Made by a program: the position numbers and the translations under genes. This document shows, in pieces, positions 32,283 to 40,400 of a stretch of DNA of 64,000 nucleotides. The number at the start of each line of letters is the position of its first letter. Positions within the stretch are counted from its first letter, which is position 1. The notes under the pieces were generated by a model. That model saw only the letters and a program-made list of their open reading frames with translations, had not been told where the DNA came from and ran no database searches. The stretch is from JASLCR01 sp964407405 (GTDB lineage Bacteria; Patescibacteriota; Saccharimonadia; Saccharimonadales; Saccharimonadaceae): the NCBI GenBank assembly GCA_964407405.1, contig CAYOVH010000001.1, positions 201,199 through 265,198 of the forward strand, given 5' to 3'.

Positions 32283-33191
32283 ATGATTTATTTTTTTGTT
32301 GGTGAAAATAGTTTTGAGGCTGAGCGCGAGCTAAAGCGTATGATTGCTGATTTTGACGGCGATGTCGAAAAGTATGATGCCGATACACTCCAGGTCTCGG
32401 ATTTGCCCGATATTTTGATGGGGCAAACACTTTTCAGTAGTGTGCGTATGGTGATTATCAAGCGACTGTCGGACAACAAGCTGATTTGGGAAGTGTTGCC
32501 TGAGTGGCTGGAGCGAGCGGGTGAGAGTACAACAGTTGTGTTTGTTGAAGCAAAACCTGATAAACGCAGTCGTACATATAAGGCACTCGTAAAACGTGCG
32601 GTAATAAAAGAATTTTCTCATTGGACTACGAAAGATCGGTCGAAAGTTATCGAGTGGACGCTCATTGAAGCAAAGCGTCACGGAGCGAAGATGACCCAAA
32701 AATTGGCAACGCAATTAGTCGATAGAGTTGGGGTCGATCAATGGCGTGTTTCTCGTGCATTAGAAAAGCTGGCGCTGGCTGATGAGCTGACGTCTGAGAT
32801 GATCGAACAGATCATTGAGGCTCATCCAGAGGAGAATGTCTTCCAGCTACTCGAAGTAGCACTTGGAGGCGATCGGTCTGGTTTGCAGACGATGCTCGAA
32901 ACGTTGCGTCTCGAGACTGATCCGTACCAGACATTTGGTTTGCTTAGTTCACAGCTCTTGCAGCTGACGGCTCTGGCACTCAATAATGATCAGTCTAGTG
33001 AAGTGGCGAAAGATATTGGTGCACAGCCATTTGTGTTGTCACGCTTGAAGCCGCACGCAAAATCACTCGGACCTGCTGGAGCGCGGAAGTTTCTATCACT
33101 TGCTGCTGAGACCGACAGGCAGATGAAATCTACCAGTGAAGATCCATGGGTATTAATCGAGACGCTATTATTAAAAATAGCTCGTGGATAA
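32283..33191 (+). CDS. holA: DNA polymerase III delta subunit
   Basis: A 302-residue clamp-loader subunit that opens the sliding clamp. It begins with MIYFFVGENSFEAERELKRM, a degenerate P-loop region typical of HolA. An AAA-like lid (WTLIEAKRHGAKMTQKLATQLVDRVG) and the C-terminal collar helices (NVFQLLEVALGGD, YQTFGLLSSQLLQL) follow. ATG 32283 has TAAAAT seven bases upstream. A frame from 32190 would overlap mutM by 88 bases and is rejected. A shared terminator separates it from rpsT. Confidence 0.9.
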   Translation: MIYFFVGENSFEAERELKRMIADFDGDVEKYDADTLQVSDLPDILMGQTLFSSVRMVIIKRLSDNKLIWEVLPEWLERAGESTTVVFVEAKPDKRSRTYKALVKRAVIKEFSHWTTKDRSKVIEWTLIEAKRHGAKMTQKLATQLVDRVGVDQWRVSRALEKLALADELTSEMIEQIIEAHPEENVFQLLEVALGGDRSGLQTMLETLRLETDPYQTFGLLSSQLLQLTALALNNDQSSEVAKDIGAQPFVLSRLKPHAKSLGPAGARKFLSLAAETDRQMKSTSEDPWVLIETLLLKIARG

Positions 33192-33204
33192 CGACGAGCT
33201 ATTT
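33174..33204. terminator. Bidirectional terminator between holA and rpsT
   Basis: AAAATAGCTCGT and ACGAGCTATTTT form a 12-bp stem with a short loop. The A and T ends serve both converging genes. Confidence 0.85.
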
Positions 33205-33219
33205 TGGAGCCTGAGATGG

Positions 33220-33621
33220 CTATTTTTTTGTCGTAGCTTTTTTGGCTGCAGGTTTCTTTGCGGCTGGCTTTTTTGCAGCGGTAGCTGAGGTCTTGTTAGA
33301 TGCTGGCTTTTTGGTAGCAGCTTTGGCCGTTGTTTTCTTGGCTGGAGCAGCCTTGGCTTTCTTTGTGGTGTCCAGTTTTACGCCAGCAAGCTTTGCTTTT
33401 GCAGCTAGGGCGCTTTTGCGGCGGGCAACGGTGTTTTTGTGGAGCAAGTTCTTTTTGAGCGCTTTGTCGAGCTCGCTGTGAGCAGCACTGAGGGTAGCAG
33501 CGCTTGGTTTTGCTTCAAAGGCCTTGATAGCTGCCTTGATAGCACGCTTGGTAGCGATATTGCGTTCGCGAGCGACATTGGCCTGGCGGACGCGTTTGAT
33601 GGCGGATTTGATGATTGGCAT
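33220..33621 (-). CDS. rpsT: 30S ribosomal protein S20 with Lys/Ala-rich tail
   Basis: A 133-residue S20, which binds 16S rRNA in the body of the small subunit. The first ~85 residues match the family (PIIKSAIKRVRQANVARERN, KNTVARRKSALAAKAKL). The last ~45 residues are an extension of lysine, alanine, proline and threonine (repeated KKPA and AAKK units), like histone-H1-type or AlgP-type tails. Usual S20 is under 95 residues. A TATAAT lies about 55 bases before the ATG, giving it a leader, unlike the leaderless genes. Confidence 0.95.
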   Translation of the reverse strand: MPIIKSAIKRVRQANVARERNIATKRAIKAAIKAFEAKPSAATLSAAHSELDKALKKNLLHKNTVARRKSALAAKAKLAGVKLDTTKKAKAAPAKKTTAKAATKKPASNKTSATAAKKPAAKKPAAKKATTKK

Positions 33622-33805
33622 GAAGTAGGGTATCCTTTACCTCTTAAATTTTATATTGCAATCAAGGATGAATTATAGCGAAAAAGTCACAAAAAGTAAA
33701 GAGAGCTTCTCTAGTCCATCCACAAGCGAGCTATATTTGACACACTAAAAATGGTTATGGTACAATGACAGCAAAATTACTAAAACAAATAAGCAGGAAC
33801 ACCAC

Positions 33806-35593
33806 ATGAACGACGGCAACAGTGGACAAGGCGCCAAGCAGCAGATCGTCGAACGGCTCAAGCAGACCGCCAATATCTTGGTGACAGTTAGCCAGAATCC
33901 TTCGGTTGACGAGCTGGCAGCTGCGCTTGGATTTACGGTCATGCTCAACAATCTGGGCAAACACGCTACCGCTGTTGTGAGCGGCGATATTCCGCCAGCT
34001 ATTGATTTTCTCGAGCCGGGCAAGACATTTGAAGACTCCGTCAGTTCTTTGAGGGATTTTATCATTGCGCTCGACAAGGAAAAGGCTGATCATCTTCGCT
34101 ACAAAGTTGACGGCGATGTCGTAAAAATATTCATCACACCGTATCGTACGGTTATTAGTGAAGCTGATCTGGAATTTAGCCAAGGTGATTACAATGTCGA
34201 AACAGTTGTCGCGCTCGGCGTCAAAAACAAAGACGATCTCGATAAGGCACTCAATGCGCACGGGCGAATCCTCCATGATGCGACAGTAATGACGGTCAGT
34301 TGCGGCAATGAGCAGAGTGATCTAGGTAGTATCGATTGGTATGAATCATCGGCAAGTGGTATTTCCGAGATGCTGGTAAGTTTGTCGGAAGCTCTGAAGG
34401 GGGATAAGCCAGTACTTGACGAGCAGACGTCGACGGCGTTCTTGACCGGTATTGTCGCTTCGACCGATAGGTTTAGCAACAACAAGACAAGTCCAAAGGT
34501 AATGACAATGGCAGCGCAGCTGATGGCAGCAGGCGCCAATCAGCAACTGATCGCATCAAAGCTCGAAGAAGCACACGAAATCGGTCCGGACAAAAAAGAT
34601 AGCGCTGGTGCGCAAAACTCAGACGGTACAACCAGCCTTACAGAGGGTGAGTCAAGTAAAGTAGACAAAGCAGCTGATGCAAAACCAGATAGCACGCCGG
34701 AAAATGATGGTAGTCTTGCGATTTCGCATGAGCCGGAGGGCACTGTCGATGAGGTTGCCAACAAATTCGCTGCACAAGAGCAGGTCGAAGCTGCTGTCGA
34801 AGCAGAGAAAGTCTTAGCGGATGAATTGCAGACCGCTGCTCCAGCAGTTGCAGGTAGTCCTTCGGTAGCTGATCTTCAAAAAGATCTAGAAGCAGCCAGC
34901 AGTGAAGTAAGCCAAGCTGCTGGAGATGCGTCATTTGAGCCGTCACTTGGCGGTGCGCTCAATGCTACGACCGAGCAGGCCGCAGAGGACAAGCGTCGCG
35001 AGGAAGAGGCCGATCGTAATAAGACGATTTTGCGTCATGGTGGGCCGATCGCTCCTGACGAGAGTCCAGTGATCGCACAACCACCAATCAATGCATCAAT
35101 GAGTGAAGACCCAAGCGATAGCCTACCGGGTGCGCCAATGCTTGCCACACCGCCAGAGACAGTCAATCTTTCCGTGCCACCACAACAGACGCTCGCCGAT
35201 CTTGATGCTCAAGCGCGTCAGCCGCACGATGAAGCTCTAGCTGACGTTCACGCTGCCTATGAGGTAACGCCGTTCAATCCGGCGAATCAGCCACTGACAG
35301 GCGTTGGGGCACAGCCACTCGGTGATGCAGTGCCGCACGATGAGCTTCCGCCAGAGAATGCGGTTGTTCCTCCACCATTGCCGCCATTGCCAGACTTTTC
35401 GGCACCACTTCCGCCGCCGCCTCCTCCGTTGGCATTTGACCAGCCCTCGCCAGTGACGCCACCGCTATCCACTCAGCCATCGCCTCTTGGGCCGCTCCAA
35501 GACCCTGCGAGTGATCCAGCTGCTTTTGCAGAGCCAGTTTCTGCAACGCCAAATGATCCAAATCAGTTCCAGATACCAGGTTCTGGGCAGTAG
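33806..35593 (+). CDS. Degenerate DHH-phosphoesterase-like protein with long disordered tail
   Basis: A 595-residue protein in two parts. Residues 15-260 follow the course of NrnA/RecJ-type DHH proteins (NPSVDELAAALGFTVML, DIPPAIDFLEPG, IDWYESSASGISEMLVSL). The catalytic residues are missing, however: the first motif lacks its His and one Asp, and SCGN (residues 165-168) stands where DHH belongs. The remaining ~330 residues are acidic, then Pro/Gln-rich, and probably disordered. Promoter TTGACA, 18 bp, TACAAT at 33737-33766, with SD AGGAA. The role is unknown; it may be a scaffold or a sensor of nucleotides. Confidence 0.6.
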   Translation: MNDGNSGQGAKQQIVERLKQTANILVTVSQNPSVDELAAALGFTVMLNNLGKHATAVVSGDIPPAIDFLEPGKTFEDSVSSLRDFIIALDKEKADHLRYKVDGDVVKIFITPYRTVISEADLEFSQGDYNVETVVALGVKNKDDLDKALNAHGRILHDATVMTVSCGNEQSDLGSIDWYESSASGISEMLVSLSEALKGDKPVLDEQTSTAFLTGIVASTDRFSNNKTSPKVMTMAAQLMAAGANQQLIASKLEEAHEIGPDKKDSAGAQNSDGTTSLTEGESSKVDKAADAKPDSTPENDGSLAISHEPEGTVDEVANKFAAQEQVEAAVEAEKVLADELQTAAPAVAGSPSVADLQKDLEAASSEVSQAAGDASFEPSLGGALNATTEQAAEDKRREEEADRNKTILRHGGPIAPDESPVIAQPPINASMSEDPSDSLPGAPMLATPPETVNLSVPPQQTLADLDAQARQPHDEALADVHAAYEVTPFNPANQPLTGVGAQPLGDAVPHDELPPENAVVPPPLPPLPDFSAPLPPPPPPLAFDQPSPVTPPLSTQPSPLGPLQDPASDPAAFAEPVSATPNDPNQFQIPGSGQ

Positions 35594-35594
35594 A

Positions 35595-36281
35595 CTACTC
35601 TTTGATGATGAAGTAATTAAGGCCTAAGCTATCGCCGCGCTCTTTTATGTGTGTCTCACCATCACTGCGCTGGGAGCGGTGCGCTCGCATAATGGCAGTA
35701 ATCTCTTCTCGATGTTGGCGAGCATCAACGGTCATGCCAATCTCGCTGTCTTCGCGTCCCGGCTCCATGTAGAGCCAGTGGGTGTTTGCCTCTGGGAGCT
35801 GGGATTTTGGGACGCAGGCGAGGCGCAAGCATGCGACTCTCGGGTCCTTTTCTTTTAGCTTGTAAAATGCATAACACGCGCTCCGTGCGGCTACAATGTG
35901 GTCGATATGCCCTGAGATACCATTGGTGTCCATCGACATCAGTTCGATTTTGAGATCGTCTGGTTCGTCTTTGATGGTTTCAGAGATGAGATCAAGGAGC
36001 TTTTCTTGCACTTCGATCATAGCCTGATTGTTGAGCTGGCCATCTTTGTAGCCGAGGAAGTGCATGCTTTTTGCTCCCATCAGCCGACCGGCCTCATACC
36101 ACTCTTCTTCGCGAACGGCCCCAAGGTCAGGGACATTATCAGGGTTGGTGCCTGCGTCGCCGAATGTCAGGGTAATGAGATGCACGTCGTTGCTGGCTTT
36201 TGTCTCCATTAGCAGCGTGCCACTGGGTCCAAATGCCTCGTCGTCAGGATGGGCAAAGATGCCAAAAATAATCTTTTTCAT
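35595..36281 (-). CDS. PIG-L family (LmbE-like) N-acetylglucosamine deacetylase
   Basis: A 228-residue zinc deacetylase. The zinc site is AHPDDE (H11, D14) with the later HIDH motif (SGHIDHIVA). The family removes acetyl from GlcNAc-linked substrates, such as in mycothiol, bacillithiol or GPI-type paths. Which of these applies is unknown, as no thiol genes are nearby. ATG 36281 has TATACT six bases upstream; the frame to 36368 adds an unlikely N-terminus. It is convergent with the DHH-like gene, one base apart. Confidence 0.9.
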   Translation of the reverse strand: MKKIIFGIFAHPDDEAFGPSGTLLMETKASNDVHLITLTFGDAGTNPDNVPDLGAVREEEWYEAGRLMGAKSMHFLGYKDGQLNNQAMIEVQEKLLDLISETIKDEPDDLKIELMSMDTNGISGHIDHIVAARSACYAFYKLKEKDPRVACLRLACVPKSQLPEANTHWLYMEPGREDSEIGMTVDARQHREEITAIMRAHRSQRSDGETHIKERGDSLGLNYFIIKE

Positions 36282-36357
36282 AGACTTAGTATATATTCTT
36301 TGTTCCTTTGTGGCTAAAAGAAGCAGAAGCCTTGGAGTTGCTAAAATATCGCGCACC

Positions 36358-36446
36358 AAAAGTATCATTGGCTATCTTTGTGGCTTGCGGAACTCGCAAC
36401 CTACTCAACCATCCTCAGCGGACAACGAGACCTAGGTGATACTTTT
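36358..36446. repeat. Inverted repeat in the gene-free stretch 36282-36558
   Basis: AAAAGTATCA at 36358 and TGATACTTTT at 36437 are perfect 10-base arms 69 bases apart. No ORF of note lies here. Apart from the promoter of the PIG-L gene and a terminator, I see nothing else in this stretch. Confidence 0.3.
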
Positions 36447-36502
36447 GCCGACCACTCCAGATAACTCCAGACTCCTTGCCGCGTAGACCTTAAATAGAAA
36501 AG

Positions 36503-36522
36503 TGACCGTTCTCGGTCAGCGA
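36503..36522. terminator. Terminator of the 36559 gene
   Basis: TGACCG-TTCT-CGGTCA forms a 6-bp stem. On the minus strand it is followed by CTTTTCTATTT, placed just after the small gene at 36559. Confidence 0.65.
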
Positions 36523-36558
36523 GCTATTTTACGCATAGCTGCGGTGAACCTCGGCTGG

Positions 36559-36774
36559 CTAACGGCCCTTCTTGCCGAACCCATTCATGCTGCCACCAGC
36601 CGTGTTCCGCAAGTTGCCGAACGAGTCGACTTGTCCGATAGTCCTGCCGGACGGGTCGCGGACAGCACCGAAACTGCCGATCCTGCCAACTTGGCGTCCT
36701 GAGCTGTCATAGACCTTGTTGCCTCTGACTTCTCCGACAGTTCTTCCCCTGTCGTTTTTGATGCGCTTGCCCAT
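36559..36774 (-). CDS. Small repeat protein with G-x-V-G strands
   Basis: A 71-residue basic protein built of short repeating strands: RTVGEVRGNKVYD, SSGRQVGRIGSFGAVRD, PSGRTIGQVDSFGNLR. Each unit has a G-R-x-(I/V)-G turn and an aromatic or aliphatic end, as in small beta-repeat proteins. AGGAGGTG lies seven bases before ATG 36774; a start at 36792 would lie on the Shine-Dalgarno. Function unknown. The strong SD and leader place it with the leadered accessory genes. Confidence 0.7.
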   Translation of the reverse strand: MGKRIKNDRGRTVGEVRGNKVYDSSGRQVGRIGSFGAVRDPSGRTIGQVDSFGNLRNTAGGSMNGFGKKGR

Positions 36775-36854
36775 CGTGTTCCACCTCCTCACGCTACGAG
36801 CTGAACAGTTAGCAATGCTACTATACCATAAAGTAAATGCTATAATAAAGTTTT

Positions 36855-37520
36855 ATGCATTTCGACCTCTCCAAAACCAAAGACGGTATCTTACTTGTTG
36901 ATAAGCCAGCTGGCTGGACGAGTTTTGATGTGTGCGCCAAGATTCGGGGGCAGATAAAGGCTGGGTACCGGGCGCGCGGCGAAAAGCCGACAAAACGGCA
37001 GCTCAAGGTGGGGCATGCCGGCACGCTTGATCCGTTTGCCACAGGACTTTTAGTGGTCTTGCTCGGTGATGCGACGAAGAAAGCAGATAAATTTCTCAAA
37101 CTCGATAAAGTCTACGAAGCAACGATTCGTCTCGGCCAAATCAGTACCACTGGCGACCCAGAGGGCGAGCTGGCAGAAGTATCGGATGGTCAGCCAAGTC
37201 GTAGAGAAGTCGAAGAAGTCTTGCAAAAATTTGTCGGTCAGGTTACACAAATTCCACCAAAATTTAGTGCCATAAAGATAAATGGCCAGCGTGCGTATAA
37301 ATTGGCACACGCTGGCAAAGATGTCGAAATTCCCGCGCGACAGGTGACAATCTACTCGATTGAACTGCTGGAGTATACATATCCGGAAGTGAAGATTCGT
37401 ACACATGTGAGTAGTGGCACATATATCCGTACGCTGGCAGAAGATGTTGGAAAAACGCTGGGGACGGGTGCCTATTGCTCTGCATTGCGAAGGCTCACAA
37501 TTGGATTCTTCAAGCTATAA
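36855..37520 (+). CDS. truB: tRNA pseudouridine-55 synthase
   Basis: A 221-residue enzyme that makes pseudouridine 55 in the T-loop of tRNAs. The catalytic Asp is D59 in KVGHAGTLDPFATGLL. DKPAGWTSF, YEATIRLG and SSGTYIRTLAEDVG are also typical. It lacks the C-terminal PUA domain of longer versions and ends soon after SALRRLTIGFF. TATAAT ends eight bases before the ATG. An insertion after the first helix (KAGYRARGEKPTKRQL) is common in relatives. Confidence 0.95.
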   Translation: MHFDLSKTKDGILLVDKPAGWTSFDVCAKIRGQIKAGYRARGEKPTKRQLKVGHAGTLDPFATGLLVVLLGDATKKADKFLKLDKVYEATIRLGQISTTGDPEGELAEVSDGQPSRREVEEVLQKFVGQVTQIPPKFSAIKINGQRAYKLAHAGKDVEIPARQVTIYSIELLEYTYPEVKIRTHVSSGTYIRTLAEDVGKTLGTGAYCSALRRLTIGFFKL

Positions 37521-37557
37521 TATTGTATTTTTATCAAACTTATGCTAATATAGAGTT

Positions 37558-38244
37558 ATGGAACATGGCGACTTTGCTTTTAATGATAAGTATCACGAAG
37601 CTCGGGAATTACTTCGTGTAGCTGTCAGCAACCTTGACTATCTTGATTATGCAAGCTATGAAGGTCCACTGCAGTTGAGTCAGTTAGCCGCTAGAGGACG
37701 GAACAGCATGGCTGTTCAAGAATTGACTGCGGAGGTCGGGTGGCCAAACCTTATAGAGGATACTATTATTGAGCCGGTTAAGTCCTTCTCGGTCGATAAA
37801 GATTTTGTTGATAGTCTGACTGTTCGGGGGGATGGGCATGAGCGTATGAAACTGATTTCGAGCTACTTCTTTAGATTACTCCTGGTTTCGCCTCATGATA
37901 CTTCTTCTGCTGAATCTATCGGAATGAATGTTATAGCAGAGATGCCCATGTTGGAGCGTGCCTACGCCATCGCGCCAGATCTTTTTGAGAATCTAAGGAT
38001 TATACTCGAGGAGTTTAAGAAGAGATACCGCGAATTGCGGCCGCTAGAGGAAGACCACTTATATGCAGCTATTATGGCCGCAGAGAACATAGAGGTTCCG
38101 CAGGCCATGCATATGGCGTATAGGATACTTGGTAGGCTTATAAAAGTATCCGACTCGGAGATACTTCGTAAGCGACTTGGGCGAGAAGAGCCAGCTGCGC
38201 CAATACTCAGCGCCGATGCCATTCTCCAGCATGGTGGTATGTAG
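37558..38244 (+). CDS. Helical protein of unknown function
   Basis: A 228-residue soluble protein, mainly helical, acidic, with no motif I know. It ends ILSADAILQHGGM. TAATAT ends six bases before the ATG, so it is probably leaderless and a real gene. It lies between truB and rpsO on the same strand. No signal peptide or membrane segment is visible. Confidence 0.6.
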   Translation: MEHGDFAFNDKYHEARELLRVAVSNLDYLDYASYEGPLQLSQLAARGRNSMAVQELTAEVGWPNLIEDTIIEPVKSFSVDKDFVDSLTVRGDGHERMKLISSYFFRLLLVSPHDTSSAESIGMNVIAEMPMLERAYAIAPDLFENLRIILEEFKKRYRELRPLEEDHLYAAIMAAENIEVPQAMHMAYRILGRLIKVSDSEILRKRLGREEPAAPILSADAILQHGGM

Positions 38245-38284
38245 CTTGCTATAAGCAGCTTGATCTGTTACAATCTACCACTGT

Positions 38285-38551
38285 ATGATAACTAAAGAGA
38301 ACAAATCACAGGCAATTGCTTTGACTCAGGTCTCAAAGGACGATGTTGGTAGCCCACAGGCTCAGGTGTCGATCTTGACGGCTCGTATCAAAGAGGTGAC
38401 AGAGCATCTCAAGGCTAACAAGCACGACCATAAGGCTCGTCGCGGACTTATCCAGATGGTTGGGAAGCGAAAGCGCCTTTTGAAATATCTCGAGCGTAAA
38501 GATTTTGAGCAGTATAAAGCTGTTGTCGCAAAGTTAGGCCTCCGCAAGTAG
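38285..38551 (+). CDS. rpsO: 30S ribosomal protein S15
   Basis: An 88-residue primary 16S-binding protein. The S15 signature is clear: DVGSPQAQVSILTARIKEVTEHLKANKHDHKARRGL. TACAAT lies ten bases before the ATG, which leaves almost no leader, so the long autoregulatory leader of E. coli rpsO is absent. In many bacteria pnp follows rpsO; here pnp lies 4.7 kb downstream with several unrelated genes between. A strong terminator follows. Confidence 0.97.
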   Translation: MITKENKSQAIALTQVSKDDVGSPQAQVSILTARIKEVTEHLKANKHDHKARRGLIQMVGKRKRLLKYLERKDFEQYKAVVAKLGLRK

Positions 38552-38567
38552 GTCGCTAGACATGAAA

Positions 38568-38599
38568 AAATAACCCCTTGTATTGAAGAGGGGTTATTT
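38568..38599. terminator. Terminator of rpsO
   Basis: AAATAACCCCT and AGGGGTTATTT form an 11-bp stem. The tail TATTTAAG follows. Confidence 0.85.
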
Positions 38600-38705
38600 A
38601 AGTTAGAGATGACGATTTCGCCCTGGGCGTGTCTGTCTCTCTGGAGATTTGGCCCCCCATTCTGCTGCAAATCCGGCATTGACGAAACCAGCTACCTTGG
38701 GTGCA

Positions 38706-39251
38706 CTACTGATTAACTTCCCAAATTTCGTCTAGCCAACGGTAACCCTCATTTGCTGCATTGGCATCATCCATCCCCATGCCGACGAGCCAGTTGTCAT
38801 TGAATGAGAAGCCTTTGTAGCTAGCCTCAATCGGTTTTTCTCGAGTGACTTGCTTGTCGCAGAGGACTGCCAGTTTAAGTGCAACGGCACCTCGAGCGCG
38901 TAGGTGCGAAAAAACAAAGTCGGCCGTGATACCTTTGTCGAGCACATCATCAATTACGATGACTTCTCGGCCACTCACTAAAGTCGATGGTGCGAGGTCA
39001 GTAACAATATGCGGTTCGCCGGCATGTTGTTCAGAGCCGTAGGTGCTGACCATCATATAGTCTAATTCCGGGTGGTATTCTTGATTTTGTGAGACGATTT
39101 CTTGCATCAGTCGACTGGCAAATGGTGCCGCACCGCGGAGTAGAGCCACGAAGAGCGGAGTTTTTATGTGATCTCTAAGTATTTCCTTAGCGATATGGGA
39201 GATAGATTGATTAACTTGCTCGGATGGAGCGAGCTTACGGTAAGCAGTCAT
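38706..39251 (-). CDS. hpt: Hypoxanthine phosphoribosyltransferase family protein
   Basis: A 181-residue type I phosphoribosyltransferase for purine salvage (hypoxanthine or guanine to IMP or GMP). The PRPP motif is VIVIDDVLDKGIT. The N-terminal LLRGAAPFA loop, MMVSTYGS, and a C-terminal DNWLVGMGMDD hood fit HPRT. Salvage suits an organism with few biosynthetic genes. TAGAGT ends six bases before the ATG, so it is probably leaderless. It is divergent from the membrane gene at 39378. Confidence 0.88.
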   Translation of the reverse strand: MTAYRKLAPSEQVNQSISHIAKEILRDHIKTPLFVALLRGAAPFASRLMQEIVSQNQEYHPELDYMMVSTYGSEQHAGEPHIVTDLAPSTLVSGREVIVIDDVLDKGITADFVFSHLRARGAVALKLAVLCDKQVTREKPIEASYKGFSFNDNWLVGMGMDDANAANEGYRWLDEIWEVNQ

Positions 39252-39377
39252 ATTGTCACTCTAGCACACTTTTGTGTAGTGGTAGGTGATTTGACAAAAC
39301 CCTTTGCTCGAGTATATAATTCGTCTACTCACTGGAGATACCTCTTTGGGAGTACTTCGACAGATTGGAGAGGAGCT

Positions 39378-39626
39378 ATGTCGCTGACGGAAGCTGCATT
39401 TTTTGCCATATCGATAGTGATATGGGTATTGAGCGCGGCAGGCTTGTTTGTCGCGCTGATGAATCGCAACGAGATTCCACGGCGGCGTGTTGTGATCATT
39501 GCGGTAATTCTGGCGCCTTGCATCATCGTTGTCTTTTCTTTTCTTTGCGCGGTTTCCTGGTGGATGGACACCTGCAGATACGGTCCGTCTAGGGCATCGG
39601 TTATGCTGTGGACAGATGAATCCTGA
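39378..39626 (+). CDS. Small two-helix membrane protein
   Basis: An 82-residue protein with two hydrophobic segments (about residues 5-27 and 38-61), a basic connector (NRNEIPRRR), and a cysteine-containing outer end (WWMDTCRYG). The promoter is near consensus (TTGACA 39291, 18 bp, TATAAT 39315-39320), with a leader of about 50 bases and GGAGAGGAG before the ATG. A longer frame from 39168 would overlap the hpt start and is rejected. Function unknown. Confidence 0.65.
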   Translation: MSLTEAAFFAISIVIWVLSAAGLFVALMNRNEIPRRRVVIIAVILAPCIIVVFSFLCAVSWWMDTCRYGPSRASVMLWTDES

Positions 39627-39760
39627 GATAGGGACGAATCAATACAGGGAGCGAGAAACAGTGATGGCTCGTAGCAATTGCAATCCAATGATTTGCAATA
39701 CTCCCTCCAGTCTGTCAGCTATCCTTAATTTGACTACCAATGAACTTCTGTATGTACTGG

Positions 39761-39785
39761 AGCCTGTGATGCCACAGGCTTTTTG
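39761..39785 (+). terminator. Terminator in the 39627-39853 gap
   Basis: AGCCTGTG-ATGC-CACAGGCT followed by TTTTTG. A 40-codon ORF (39664-39786) ends in its T-tract; it has no good start signal and I do not call it. Nothing else is seen in this gap. Confidence 0.85.
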
Positions 39786-39853
39786 ATACAGCGATTATCG
39801 CATGTTGGGTTTTGTCTGGAGGGGCTGCAACAACACGCCGTATAATAGATGAT

Positions 39854-40360
39854 ATGAAAATACTTAGTCGCGAAGAATTTATTGATATGCTAAGGCAGGC
39901 TCGTGCGTCAAAGCGCTTAATGCGCAACCTGCGCTATGTGCCAGAAGAAGTTTCCTATCCAGATCAACGAGACTTCATGGCAATCATGACGCGATCAGGT
40001 AATGAGGGGGTGCTACTTCTTGATGGAAAAGTTATTCCAATGTCTCTTCAAAAACGTTCAGCAAATCGGCAGGGACGAATTGAGGCGATCATTTGTGATA
40101 TTTGTGCGACTTGGCAGCGCGGTACCAATTCTGCGACGCTGACATTCAAAAAATCTGCCACCGTTTCGATCTCGCATCTTGTCTGTGCCGATCTTGATTG
40201 CTCGCTACACGTACGGGACCTGACAGATGAAGGCAGGATTTCGCGTACGCAGCTGAGAGGGCACATTGCCCCCAAAGATCGGGTTGACCGTCTTCGAGAG
40301 AGGCTGGACTATTTGAGCAACTGTAGCAGTAGCTCATTTGATAAGGTATCTGCGTCATAG
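39854..40360 (+). CDS. FBP-type EF-G-binding zinc-finger protein (FusB-like)
   Basis: A 168-residue protein matching the FBP/FusB group, which binds elongation factor G and frees stalled ribosomes (fusidic acid tolerance in Gram-positives). The C-terminal treble-clef finger is visible: CDICATWQRG near residue 78 and VCADLDCSLHVRD near 110, giving four cysteines. The N-terminal helices (REEFIDMLRQARASKRLMRNLR) fit the helical half. ATG 39854 has TATAAT seven bases upstream. The family call rests on motif memory, so a search is needed to confirm it. Confidence 0.65.
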   Translation: MKILSREEFIDMLRQARASKRLMRNLRYVPEEVSYPDQRDFMAIMTRSGNEGVLLLDGKVIPMSLQKRSANRQGRIEAIICDICATWQRGTNSATLTFKKSATVSISHLVCADLDCSLHVRDLTDEGRISRTQLRGHIAPKDRVDRLRERLDYLSNCSSSSFDKVSAS

Positions 40361-40400
40361 CTTGCCAGCTTGCGGCGGGAAGAGTAAACTGTAAATAAGC

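Noticed and set aside
39664..39786. 40-codon ORF ending in the terminator at 39761
   Set aside because: Weak start signal and a stop produced by the T-tract; probably chance.
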